From Firmicutes bacterium UBA5500 (GTDB lineage: Bacteria; Bacillota; UBA994; UBA5500): 7,323 nucleotides of DNA. How positions within the stretch are numbered: position 1 is the stretch's first letter; every line of letters begins with the position of its first letter. A program made the position numbers and the translations under genes. Positions 1 through 6,705 of this stretch are shown here, one piece after another. The stretch lies in the NCBI GenBank assembly GCA_002427055.1, contig DIPA01000015.1, positions 2,917 to 10,239 of the forward strand, given 5' to 3'. The notes under the pieces were generated by a model. The model was not told the DNA's origin, did not search any database, and was given only the letters and a program-made list of their open reading frames with translations.

Positions 1-1052
1 GCCAGGCGTTTTGTTCCGGTGTCAACAATGCGGTTCCGGAACAGCTGTAAGCTCTTAATGTTAGAGATTTTCAACTGATTATCGTAAATCTGCGTAACAG
101 ATAGGGCGAGCAGAGAGATCGCAGACCGAAGCTGACCAATAAGTCCCGTATAAAGGGAATAATCACCCACGGTAGCCAAACCGTCTATCACTCTGAGAGC
201 GATATTGATGCCGATGAACATAACAGCCAACTCAGGCAAGCAATCTAGCAGGCACGTCATAATGGTACGCCCCCGTATCATATCTCGCCGTCTCTCAAAT
301 AGCTCACCCCAGAGCTGGGAGTAACGTTGCTTGATATTCTCACCGGCATTGAACAGCCGCAGATCCTGCGCATAACCCCTGTCCACGGCAACACTCTGAT
401 AATAGCCCTTCTGTCGCTCACCGTTAATCTGCGCTAGGCTCAGATAATATATCGACTTCGTGTATTTCGCAGCTGCGATTGCCGATGGTAATGCAGTGGC
501 GATCATCAAGACGGCATAAAGCACATTGGCTCGGCATAGCAGCAGTGATGCACCCACAAAAGACACCGCAGCGCTGATGCAAGAGAGCACACTCCAGAGA
601 ATACTAACAATGGCAGACGAATCACGTGTCGCAGACAGAAGTTTGTCATGGTAATCCGGGTTATCAAAATACTCCAGATCAGCGGCAAGCGAGCGATCCA
701 TCATCATCAGTGAAAGTTTGCCGCTAACCAGATCATTATGCATGGATTGGCAGTATTGTTGAACCTTCTGACCGGTAGCCCGCAACAGAGAAACCATTAG
801 AAGGCAGGCAAAGAGGGAAAACAGTGCTCTACCTGTGTCTGCCACAACCCATACGCCAGCCAACAGATCAATCAGGTACTTACCAATATAGGCAGCAACA
901 ATTGTCAGGATCGGTGGCACGATCTGGCTAACGATCCTGACAATTGTATAGTATTTTGAGGCCTGCCAAGAGAGCGATAAGCAGTAGCCAATTGTTGCAG
1001 AGATACTTGACAGTCCTTTCAGTCTCTCCGTGTGCTCCCGCATGCTGCCCAT
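1..1052 (-). CDS. Type I ABC exporter, N-terminal membrane domain (partial, runs off left edge)
   Basis: My own minus-strand translation is open from an ATG at 1052 to the window edge, giving 350 whole codons with no stop. The protein begins directly with a transmembrane region and has no C39 peptidase domain ahead of it. Hydrophobic segments lie at about residues 36-58, 75-92, 148-172, 177-194, 265-288 and 297-320, the six-helix layout of a half-exporter. Between helices 2 and 3 is LEYFDNPDYHDKL (126-138), and a cytoplasmic loop has DLRLFNAGENIKQRY (230-244). Both resemble the NisT-like/MdlB-like exporters that accompany peptide natural products. The membrane domain ends near the window edge, so the ATPase half is expected just beyond it but is not seen. 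The start overlaps the ATPase stop upstream by one base (TGATG), which indicates translational coupling. A second ATG at 1043 is possible. Likely role: export of the mature peptide or immunity (inferred). Confidence 0.85.
   Translation of the reverse strand, partial: MGSMREHTERLKGLSSISATIGYCLSLSWQASKYYTIVRIVSQIVPPILTIVAAYIGKYLIDLLAGVWVVADTGRALFSLFACLLMVSLLRATGQKVQQYCQSMHNDLVSGKLSLMMMDRSLAADLEYFDNPDYHDKLLSATRDSSAIVSILWSVLSCISAAVSFVGASLLLCRANVLYAVLMIATALPSAIAAAKYTKSIYYLSLAQINGERQKGYYQSVAVDRGYAQDLRLFNAGENIKQRYSQLWGELFERRRDMIRGRTIMTCLLDCLPELAVMFIGINIALRVIDGLATVGDYSLYTGLIGQLRSAISLLALSVTQIYDNQLKISNIKSLQLFRNRIVDTGTKRL
898..947. repeat. 16-bp perfect inverted repeat inside the exporter gene
   Basis: The arms ACAATTGTCAGGATCG (898-913) and its exact complement (932-947) flank an 18-base loop. 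In the mRNA this would be a long stable hairpin starting 106 bases after the exporter start codon. It encodes parts of the first membrane helix (about residues 36-51). Each arm ends in the 8-base palindrome ACAATTGT. No U-tract follows, so it is not a normal terminator. A third CAATTGT (989-995) lies nearer the start and gives an alternative 10-bp pairing with 895-904. Confidence 0.85.
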
Positions 1053-1720
1053 CAAGCACTCAGGGTCGTAAGCACACCATCCGTTATGCGGTAAACCCGG
1101 TCACAGACATCCGCAATGGCCAGGTCATGCGTGACCACTACAATGCAGTAGTTTTCGTTATGGGCCAGGTGACGGAAGATCTCAATGACCCGGTCACCGT
1201 TTACAGTATCCAGGTTCCCTGTAGGCTCGTCGGCCAAGAGTATCCTAGCTCCGCTGGAAAGGGCGCGGGCGATAGCGACCCGCTGCTGCTCCCCGCCGGA
1301 GAGGTGCGACGGATAGCGCTTCTGTTTATCTTCGTTAATGTCCACAGCAGCCAGTAACTCTCTCGCCCGCTCTTTGGCTTGCTCCAAAGGCACCCCGTTC
1401 AGCTCCATGGGGTAGCAGACATTCTCCAGTGCGGTTAACAACGGAAAGAGTTGAAAGGCCTGAAAGATCATCGCAACCCGCTCCCGGCGGTAACGGTCTA
1501 GGTCTAGGGTATCCAGGTCCTCCCCGGCGAGGAATAACTTGCCTGTGCCAGGTTTATCAAGCCCCGCCATAAGCGAGAGCAAGGTAGTCTTGCCACTGCC
1601 TGAGGGGCCGACTACAGCATAGAGGTTCCCGGGCTCGAAGCTGCAAGTTACTCCCTGCAGAACATCCCGGTCTCCGTTCGCGAAACGATATCCCACATTC
1701 TCGAGTTTTAGTTCAGACAT
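1052..1720 (-). CDS. ABC transporter ATPase, LolD/MacB (FtsE-like) type
   Basis: This 222-residue stand-alone nucleotide-binding subunit is complete. Visible motifs are Walker [10 protein letters not shown] (38-46), Q-loop glutamine in IFQ (87), signature LSGGEQQ (140-146), Walker B ILLADEP with catalytic Glu165 (160-166), D-loop GNLD (168-171) and switch His198 in VVTHD. Length and motif spacing match the LolD/MacB/YvrO class, which powers FtsX-type permeases by mechanotransmission rather than classic translocation. The gene lies 10 bases after the permease stop. Its binding site AGGAGGA overlaps that stop codon, so the two are probably translated together as a pair. It most likely energises the upstream permease and not the downstream exporter, which should carry its own ATPase. 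The substrate is unknown; export of, or resistance to, the peptide made by this cluster is inferred. Confidence 0.96.
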   Translation of the reverse strand: MSELKLENVGYRFANGDRDVLQGVTCSFEPGNLYAVVGPSGSGKTTLLSLMAGLDKPGTGKLFLAGEDLDTLDLDRYRRERVAMIFQAFQLFPLLTALENVCYPMELNGVPLEQAKERARELLAAVDINEDKQKRYPSHLSGGEQQRVAIARALSSGARILLADEPTGNLDTVNGDRVIEIFRHLAHNENYCIVVVTHDLAIADVCDRVYRITDGVLTTLSA

Positions 1721-1725
1721 AACGA

Positions 1726-1733
1726 TCCTCCTA
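1726..1733 (-). promoter_or_regulatory. Ribosome binding site of the ABC ATPase gene
   Basis: Minus-strand TAGGAGGA contains the TAG stop of the permease gene and sits about 6 bases before the ATG at 1720. Terminating ribosomes would stop on the binding site of the next gene, which favours coupled translation of the two subunits. Confidence 0.8.
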
Positions 1734-4700
1734 CTCCTTTACCTGCAACAGTTCCAATGGCATCCGGTTAGTAACAGCGATTGCACTATACAGAGCACCG
1801 CCTGAGGCTCCTGCCAAATAGAGCCCTGCGCAAACTAGGGCGGGACCCTGCAAGACTGCAACTACATCCTGCCGTAACGCGACTAGTATACTCAGGCCAA
1901 CTACCAGCCCCACCAGGCACAACAACAGGTGTTGCCCGCACAGCATAGCTCGCGCCCTGCTCTTGGTGGTGCCCAGCACGCGCATGATGGCAGCGTCCCT
2001 TGCTGACTGGAATAGCAGTAGCGTGGCTAGCCCGGCCGCAATCAAGACCGAGACAACCACGGTTACCGTATAGAGCAACGTCATCAACGAGAGGTTCTTT
2101 TCCAGTGGCTCTACTACCTCGGTCAATTCCTCATCCCAGAATAGGAAGGTCATCCTCACCTTACCGGCAATGCCCTCGCTAAATAGCTGTTCCATCTGTG
2201 CTCGAAACTCAGGCAATTCCCGATTCTTCTCCTTATCAAGAACGAATTTCGCTACATCATAATACAGTTCGTCCTTTTCCAGCTGTTCCAGCGCAGAAAG
2301 AGGAAGTAAGATTGGTTCCGGTTCTAGCGTGGTTGCCATTCCCGTATAGTATCCGGCAACAACATAGCTGCTTGCCCTGCCAATAATGCTATTAGCAATC
2401 CAGACTGTATCTTCTGGCTTTAGCTGAAGTCGAGCCAACAAGGATACAGGAAGCACTATCGGTGGACTCTGATCTCGCGTCCAATCCTTCGCGAAAAGGC
2501 TCTCATCGCAGCCAGTGGCATAGTGTATTTGAAGCTCACTGCCTTTGGTGGAAGCAAACTGTTCCCACCCGGGCAGTCCACGTAGGGGAAACCTGCTTAC
2601 CGCACGTTTCATATCTCGCCTTCCGTTCTCGTCGGTTGCTGCCACCAGCGGTGTAACTACCTCCGCCTCTAAATAGGCACTCTGCACAAAGCCGCTTCTC
2701 AAGATGGTGTTAACAGTACGACGCCGTATGAACCCACCGTCGATAACTGAGTATGAGGAACTAGGCACGATTTCGGCCTCTATTTGCGTGGTACGGTAGA
2801 GGCGGTCGAGCTCAGCTTCGTTACGCTCCATAGTCCAATTCATCCAACCTAAGGTAAAAGCGAAACAAAGAGCTACAGTTACCGTCAGGATAGATTTTAG
2901 GGGTGCACGTAGGATATACCGCAACACGTAGCGAACCGCCTGAACAAAACTAGGTTTTGTTGGTGTAATAGGGGCCTTACTTATAGAGAGGGGCCGCGCT
3001 ATTGGCGGTGTCGGTGGCCCCAAGGTATCTACTTCTGTAAGCTCACCCATGCCCATCTCTGTTTTCCTTCTGCCTTTCATTTGCTTGGAGGCACCCTGCA
3101 GTAGCTCTAATACAGGGCGGCGTGCCAGCGATGCAGTTCCAGCAGCGGTAAGCAACAGTAACAGAGTAGATGCCACCGTACAGAGCCCAATTAACCAGAT
3201 TAACGAGAGCGCAGCTGCAGGTTCGGCCACTCGCGGGCCCTGCAGGGCCGCTAGGGTTTTTCCCGCCTTGGCCAAAGCGTAAAACCAGCCAGGGAAACCG
3301 CCCAATAGCATTGCAGCAGCTCCAACTAAGGCTATGGGCTGCAACGTTTGCTCAATTGCGTTGCGCTTAGGCACGCCTAAAGAACGAAGGATGGCGAAAT
3401 CCCGCCGGCGTTGCCGCAGGTAGAGGAAGGCCGTCAGAGCCAGAGCTAGCACCGACACGAGGGTGAAGAACCCTGCACTAAGAGCCGTTGATTGCTTTAT
3501 GGATGCAGCAGAATCCCGAAAATTCTCCCATCCGCTATCTAGCATAGTGATCTTGAGGGCCAAGTCCGCCATCGCTTCCTCGTTTTCAGCCAAGAAGGCC
3601 TCCTCGTCTTCAAGCGAACGCAGAACAAAGCTGTAGTAATACCAGTGCATTCCCGGCTGTGACCTGCCGTATCCAGCAGGCATGCAAGAATCCGGGACAT
3701 ACATATAGGTGCTGTACATGATAGACATGCCCGGGGTATCAGTGAGAACGCCATATAGTCCCACGATCTCAAACTCCTCGGTGCAAGTCTCGTAATCTTG
3801 CCAAGCACCCCAGTCCTCCCCGGGAACGATATAGCAGAGATGAGGAGCCTTCAGGTCTCTAAGCTTGAGTGTGATGGTATCGCCAACAGCTAGGCCACGT
3901 ATGTCGGCAAAGTCCCGATGCACGACGCAGACACGGCTACCGTTAATATCATCTTGTCTGTCCAGCCACCGCCCCTCAGCTAGGTAGTACTCCCGGGCGG
4001 CCTCTTGCATGTGTGGTATGGCGCTCATGTCTCTTGTGCCAAATACTCTCATTGTATGTCGATTTTCTTCTGTTACTCGCTGCAACTTCTCTAATTCAGC
4101 TAGGGCCGGGTCGGAAAAATCCACAGCTTCTCCCTGTTGTACAGGCAAAAACCACAACCCGCTCTCGTTCAACGGCCTGAGGGCAAGATGCTCAGAAGCA
4201 TTCTCCCACCGAATTTTTCTGCCAATAGTCTTGTTGAAAGTAGGGTTATAGTAGGCCCTAAGGAAATAACGCTTGCCCACCTGCAGCGAATCGTAGATCG
4301 CTGCCATTTCTTTGGGATCATCGACCAACCAGCGCACACGAATTCTACTGTTTTCTTGGACATACTCGGGGTAACCGGCCACCACCTGGTCAACCTGCAG
4401 AACGAGATGATACTCGTCGGGCCGGGTCGCTATCTGAGGTACATAGGCCTTGGACAGCAACTCCCCGTAGACCAGAACGTCACTAATGTAGAGGCCACGA
4501 GGGGGATATGCAGGGAGACTACGATCAACCCGATGGGAATCGTAAGCATGATCGCTCATAAAACCGTCTAGGTCAGCATTGTAAATCCCTTGCAGTACTC
4601 CAGAACAAAACCGACGGTAATCATCGAAAGCTACGTACTTGCTCTTGGGAACTAGAGCAACCCCCTCAGATACGTCATAGCTATCCGTCTCCATCCTCTC

Positions 4701-4874
4701 CAGACTACCGATAGCACGATAATACCCCGCCAGCCTATCCGTCTCCCGGTTTACCACCAGGTATTCCACGGCCCGTGAGATAAAGGCAAAAGAAATAAGT
4801 CCTACCAGCAGCAACAAAAACAGTGTGTGCGCCGGCTGGCGCAGGGTGGATAGCCAGCAAACGTTTCTCTTCAT
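1731..4874 (-). CDS. Duplicated FtsX/MacB-type ABC permease
   Basis: This 1047-residue membrane protein is built from two FtsX-like modules. TM1 is at about 15-35 and is followed by a large extracytoplasmic region (36-464). Three helices close the first module (465-485, 512-535, 553-578). The second module starts with a helix at about 658-680, has a smaller extracytoplasmic domain (681-932), and ends with helices at about 933-956, 981-1001 and 1010-1032. The repeat is visible in the coupling segments FAILRSLGVPKR (493-504) and AAIMRVLGTTKSRA (961-974), and in the module ends RRPVLELLQG (585-594) and NRMPLELLQVKE (1036-1047). A Lys/Pro-rich linker (about 595-655) joins the modules. A gene of this size supplies the membrane part of a MacB-like transporter without a second permease. 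The start is fixed by a good ribosome binding site. The ATPase follows 10 bases downstream. Role in peptide export, release or self-protection is inferred from the neighbours. Confidence 0.92.
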   Translation of the reverse strand: MKRNVCWLSTLRQPAHTLFLLLLVGLISFAFISRAVEYLVVNRETDRLAGYYRAIGSLERMETDSYDVSEGVALVPKSKYVAFDDYRRFCSGVLQGIYNADLDGFMSDHAYDSHRVDRSLPAYPPRGLYISDVLVYGELLSKAYVPQIATRPDEYHLVLQVDQVVAGYPEYVQENSRIRVRWLVDDPKEMAAIYDSLQVGKRYFLRAYYNPTFNKTIGRKIRWENASEHLALRPLNESGLWFLPVQQGEAVDFSDPALAELEKLQRVTEENRHTMRVFGTRDMSAIPHMQEAAREYYLAEGRWLDRQDDINGSRVCVVHRDFADIRGLAVGDTITLKLRDLKAPHLCYIVPGEDWGAWQDYETCTEEFEIVGLYGVLTDTPGMSIMYSTYMYVPDSCMPAGYGRSQPGMHWYYYSFVLRSLEDEEAFLAENEEAMADLALKITMLDSGWENFRDSAASIKQSTALSAGFFTLVSVLALALTAFLYLRQRRRDFAILRSLGVPKRNAIEQTLQPIALVGAAAMLLGGFPGWFYALAKAGKTLAALQGPRVAEPAAALSLIWLIGLCTVASTLLLLLTAAGTASLARRPVLELLQGASKQMKGRRKTEMGMGELTEVDTLGPPTPPIARPLSISKAPITPTKPSFVQAVRYVLRYILRAPLKSILTVTVALCFAFTLGWMNWTMERNEAELDRLYRTTQIEAEIVPSSSYSVIDGGFIRRRTVNTILRSGFVQSAYLEAEVVTPLVAATDENGRRDMKRAVSRFPLRGLPGWEQFASTKGSELQIHYATGCDESLFAKDWTRDQSPPIVLPVSLLARLQLKPEDTVWIANSIIGRASSYVVAGYYTGMATTLEPEPILLPLSALEQLEKDELYYDVAKFVLDKEKNRELPEFRAQMEQLFSEGIAGKVRMTFLFWDEELTEVVEPLEKNLSLMTLLYTVTVVVSVLIAAGLATLLLFQSARDAAIMRVLGTTKSRARAMLCGQHLLLCLVGLVVGLSILVALRQDVVAVLQGPALVCAGLYLAGASGGALYSAIAVTNRMPLELLQVKE
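3236..3249. repeat. 14-bp perfect GC-rich palindrome inside the permease gene
   Basis: The sequence GGCCCTGCAGGGCC reads the same on both strands with no loop and has a PstI-like CTGCAG core. It encodes the ALQGP part of the first permease module (residues 543-547). The second module has a matching LQGP (1008-1011) that lacks the palindrome. It could be chance in GC-rich coding sequence; no function is claimed. Confidence 0.5.
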
Positions 4875-4885
4875 TCCGATATTCG

Positions 4886-4894
4886 CCTCCTTTT
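4886..4894 (-). promoter_or_regulatory. Ribosome binding site of the permease gene
   Basis: Minus-strand AAAAGGAGG lies 11 bases before the ATG at 4874. The spacing is a little long, but this is the only good site in the gap. It sits about 25 bases downstream of the U-tract of the terminator-like hairpin, so translation starts only on transcripts that read through it. Confidence 0.75.
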
Positions 4895-4919
4895 ACACCT
4901 GTTCTAGGCTCCTAACCCG

Positions 4920-4955
4920 AAAAAGCGGCGACGCCCTATAGCCTAGGGCGCCACC
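4920..4955 (-). terminator. Intrinsic terminator or attenuator between precursor peptide and transporter genes
   Basis: In the RNA sense the sequence forms GGTGGCGCCCTA, loop GGCTA, TAGGGCGTCGCC: a 12-bp stem with two G-U pairs and a 5-base loop. GC and then five U residues follow (4924-4920). It lies 50 bases after the stop of the Cys-rich peptide gene and 46 bases before the permease start, with little room for a new promoter. It is therefore best read as a partial terminator that keeps peptide message high and transporter message lower. Read-through or an antitermination step would be needed for the downstream genes. Confidence 0.72.
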
Positions 4956-5005
4956 TTGTTAGGGTGCTGCGTTACCCATTAAGCCCTACTATTCGGCGGC
5001 TACTT

Positions 5006-5236
5006 CTATGCGGGTGGTGTGTACTGCATACTTGACACTTCAGCAACATTTAGCCGCCTGCTGTCAATAACACCCTGGCCGTATTCTCTACCTTTTTCCT
5101 CCCCTTCCGCTTGATCTTCTTCAATCGTACACTTGCAGGCGCAACCACAGTGGCAAACACACGGCGACCATATGCAAACGCAAGCATACGCTTCTACAGA
5201 ATCTATGTGGAGTTTCTTCTTTCTCAGACGTGCCAT
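5006..5236 (-). CDS. Cys-rich RiPP precursor peptide, CLI_3235-like
   Basis: This 76-residue peptide is the likely substrate of the cluster. It opens with a basic stretch (MARLRKKK) and a short leader-like segment ending SVEAYA (13-18). Eight cysteines follow at residues 19, 21, 26, 28, 30, 32, 34 and 36, so the last six alternate strictly as CXCXCXCXCXC. After the core comes an acidic, Cys-free stretch (about 39-51, rich in Glu) and a polar tail ending TPPA. From memory, the basic start, VEAYAC and the CXC ladder fit the clostridial CLI_3235-type Cys-rich peptides processed by CcpM-like radical SAM enzymes. Two ATG codons are adjacent (5239 and 5236). I chose the second because it lies 7 bases from the GGAGG core, the first only 4. 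Placement beside a SPASM-type maturase and exporters supports the role. Crosslinks and activity are not shown by sequence. Confidence 0.85.
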   Translation of the reverse strand: MARLRKKKLHIDSVEAYACVCIWSPCVCHCGCACKCTIEEDQAEGEEKGREYGQGVIDSRRLNVAEVSSMQYTPPA

Positions 5237-5239
5237 CAT

Positions 5240-5248
5240 ATCACCTCC
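5240..5248 (-). promoter_or_regulatory. Perfect ribosome binding site of the precursor peptide gene
   Basis: Minus-strand GGAGGTGAT is a full 9-base complement of the usual bacterial 16S 3' end, the longest match seen in the window. It precedes the tandem ATG codons and suggests that the precursor is translated very strongly, as expected for an enzyme substrate that must outnumber its maturase. Confidence 0.85.
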
Positions 5249-5314
5249 CTCGTTTTAGGATAGGCCGCAGCACCTCAACCAAACTGAAACAACATACCCA
5301 GCGCATTACACAGG

Positions 5315-5578
5315 CTAGTGTGACTTCACTAATTCGCCACATCTGTGAATGGTTTCTGCAATCCTGTTTATGGAACAAAAGCCGTAGTCATCGAGATATT
5401 GACTGGAAACCCTTATCCCAAAAGCTAGTTCCAACTCAAAAAACAGATATGCAAGATCTACGCCGGAAAAACGGAACAAGTTTCCAGTCAGTGGCTCATC
5501 ATAGTTTTCTGCGACCAAGAGAGCATCACAAACGCGTAGTTTTTCACGCAATACCGTAGCTATTTGGCACTGAAACAA
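5315..5578 (-). CDS. Acyl-carrier-protein-like accessory protein of peptide maturation system
   Basis: This 87-residue protein has the size and pattern of an acyl carrier protein: an N-terminal helix (about 2-16), a loop, a second helix ending ELELAFGI (48-55, compare the ALEEEFGI type of true carriers), then a third helical part around SINRIAETI (69-77). Aligned by eye on ELELAFGI, the usual DSL phosphopantetheine site falls on Ser38-Gly39-Val40. The modified serine is replaced by Gly39, with a serine one position earlier. It may therefore carry no cofactor and act as a scaffold or adaptor. From memory, an ACP-related protein (TIGR04078-like) is a regular member of CLI_3235-type cassettes. 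The start is a TTG that overlaps the upstream gene by 19 bases, and the upstream binding site is weak (GGTGGGG, about 7 bases away), so the exact start is uncertain. Confidence 0.75.
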   Translation of the reverse strand: MFQCQIATVLREKLRVCDALLVAENYDEPLTGNLFRFSGVDLAYLFFELELAFGIRVSSQYLDDYGFCSINRIAETIHRCGELVKSH

Positions 5579-6705
5579 AGCAGATCCCCACCTTTCTCTG
5601 GTCTTTCCAGCCTCATAATGCTGTTCAGATGGGTATACAAACCTTCCACCCCATTACTGACAACATCAAACAGTGGAATCGGCGAGCCTTGACCGTAGAC
5701 ATCGATTTGCTCCCGTACCGCCGCCAACACAGCATGGGTATAGGAGATGCTACGCGTCTGCACGATATCCATAGCGTGTACAATTAAGTTGCTCACATGG
5801 GTAGCATGAACAGGCATACCCAGGCGATGTGCAAAATCTGAACTGATGGCTTCCAAAAACGGGCCAACGGCCATTTCACATGGTACGCAACAGACAAAGT
5901 GGTCAGGCCGAACCGCTTGGCAAAGCATATAGGTGTAGATCCCAAAACCATTTGGTGCAAAATCGTTGTAACGGAGCACTGCATCTGGAGCTTCAATCAG
6001 AACTACCTGAGGCCGTTCTATAGCCTCTAGCTTTCTCACAAATTGATTGAGCTCCGATATTTTTCGCGCCTCAGCTAGGTCTTTTCTGTTGGTAATATGA
6101 CTCAGTGTATGGAGTCCGAATAGCTGACCTACTGGGTTATTAGTTATTGTGGTAACCTGGAAACCATCTGCGCGCAACAGAGCTGTTAGTCGTAATACCA
6201 CCTCAAGAGTATCTGCTTCCTCTACTAGCCCACCCACAAGCACAATCGGTACACTAACATCCTTATATGCATCATTACTTGCCTCCGGGCTCCTATGTGA
6301 CGCCATGCTCCCGTTATGAATAACCATACCAGAATACACTTCTGCTAATGCCGAAATACCATCCGGCACTTCTGTGCTACCGTCCGCAAGATAGCGAACA
6401 GATTTACCTAACTGCAGCGCACGTTCAGCGGCAGTCTCCAGCTTGCTGCTATTTTCAGCCTCCGCGCCAAGCGTCTGGATAAGCAGAAGCAGATCCCAAC
6501 CTGGATCAGCCAAGTCTAGTTCATCTGTGACAATAATCCCGACATGTGGGTGGTTACGCGAATAGCCAGCGTCCTGTCCGGTCAGGCCAAAACCAGGGTG
6601 CGAAACCAGTCTCTGCAGCGTATACTTGTCCTGCAATTGCTCAAATGCCTTTACAGCAGGCAAAAGCTGTGCACTGAAAGGATACAAAGCGACTGGGATT
6701 CTCAT
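5560..6705 (-). CDS. Peptide maturation system protein, TIGR04066-like
   Basis: This 381-residue soluble protein has no signal peptide or membrane helix. It appears to have two alpha/beta parts. The N-terminal part (1-145) begins with the strand RIPVALYPF. The second (about 150-365) begins with VPIVLVGGL (152-160), continues into GLVEEADT (159-166) and later has strand RPQVVLIEAP (231-240). That layout recalls a P-loop fold, but the GxxxxGK[ST] motif is degenerate (A and D in place of G and K), so ATP binding is doubtful. From memory it matches the clostridial 'peptide maturation system' family found beside CcpM-type radical SAM enzymes; its biochemical role is unknown to me. The start is well supported by AAGGAGGT 8 bases upstream. 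Its ATG overlaps the stop of the maturase gene (ATGA). Location between maturase and precursor suggests help in modification, leader handling or delivery (inference). Confidence 0.8.
   Translation of the reverse strand: MRIPVALYPFSAQLLPAVKAFEQLQDKYTLQRLVSHPGFGLTGQDAGYSRNHPHVGIIVTDELDLADPGWDLLLLIQTLGAEAENSSKLETAAERALQLGKSVRYLADGSTEVPDGISALAEVYSGMVIHNGSMASHRSPEASNDAYKDVSVPIVLVGGLVEEADTLEVVLRLTALLRADGFQVTTITNNPVGQLFGLHTLSHITNRKDLAEARKISELNQFVRKLEAIERPQVVLIEAPDAVLRYNDFAPNGFGIYTYMLCQAVRPDHFVCCVPCEMAVGPFLEAISSDFAHRLGMPVHATHVSNLIVHAMDIVQTRSISYTHAVLAAVREQIDVYGQGSPIPLFDVVSNGVEGLYTHLNSIMRLERPEKGGDLLCFSAK

Noticed and set aside
506..688. Minus-strand open frame of 60 codons in the exporter region
   Set aside because: It is in a different frame from the continuous 350-codon exporter frame, which has clear membrane-domain motifs.
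898..947. Transposon ends or an integrated element at the inverted repeat
   Set aside because: The loop is only 18 bases, no transposase is nearby, and the exporter frame runs through it unbroken.
944..1357. Plus-strand open frame of 137 codons
   Set aside because: It lies opposite the well-supported ATPase and exporter genes and its protein has no family features. It is a shadow of the minus-strand coding.
4137..4571. Plus-strand open frame of 144 codons
   Set aside because: It lies wholly inside the permease gene on the other strand, with no binding site or recognisable motif.
4962..4977. A separate small hairpin (GGGT with ACCC) upstream of the terminator
   Set aside because: The stem has only 4 pairs with an 8-base loop, too weak to call alone.
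5249..5314. Possible promoter in the gap before the precursor gene
   Set aside because: TTGTTT or TTGAGG with TATCCT gives spacings of about 24 or 10 bases, both unsuitable. I see no convincing promoter in this gap.
5230..5559. Plus-strand open frame of 109 codons across the ACP-like gene
   Set aside because: It is antisense to the ACP-like gene, which has a clear family pattern; low-complexity basic composition suggests a shadow.
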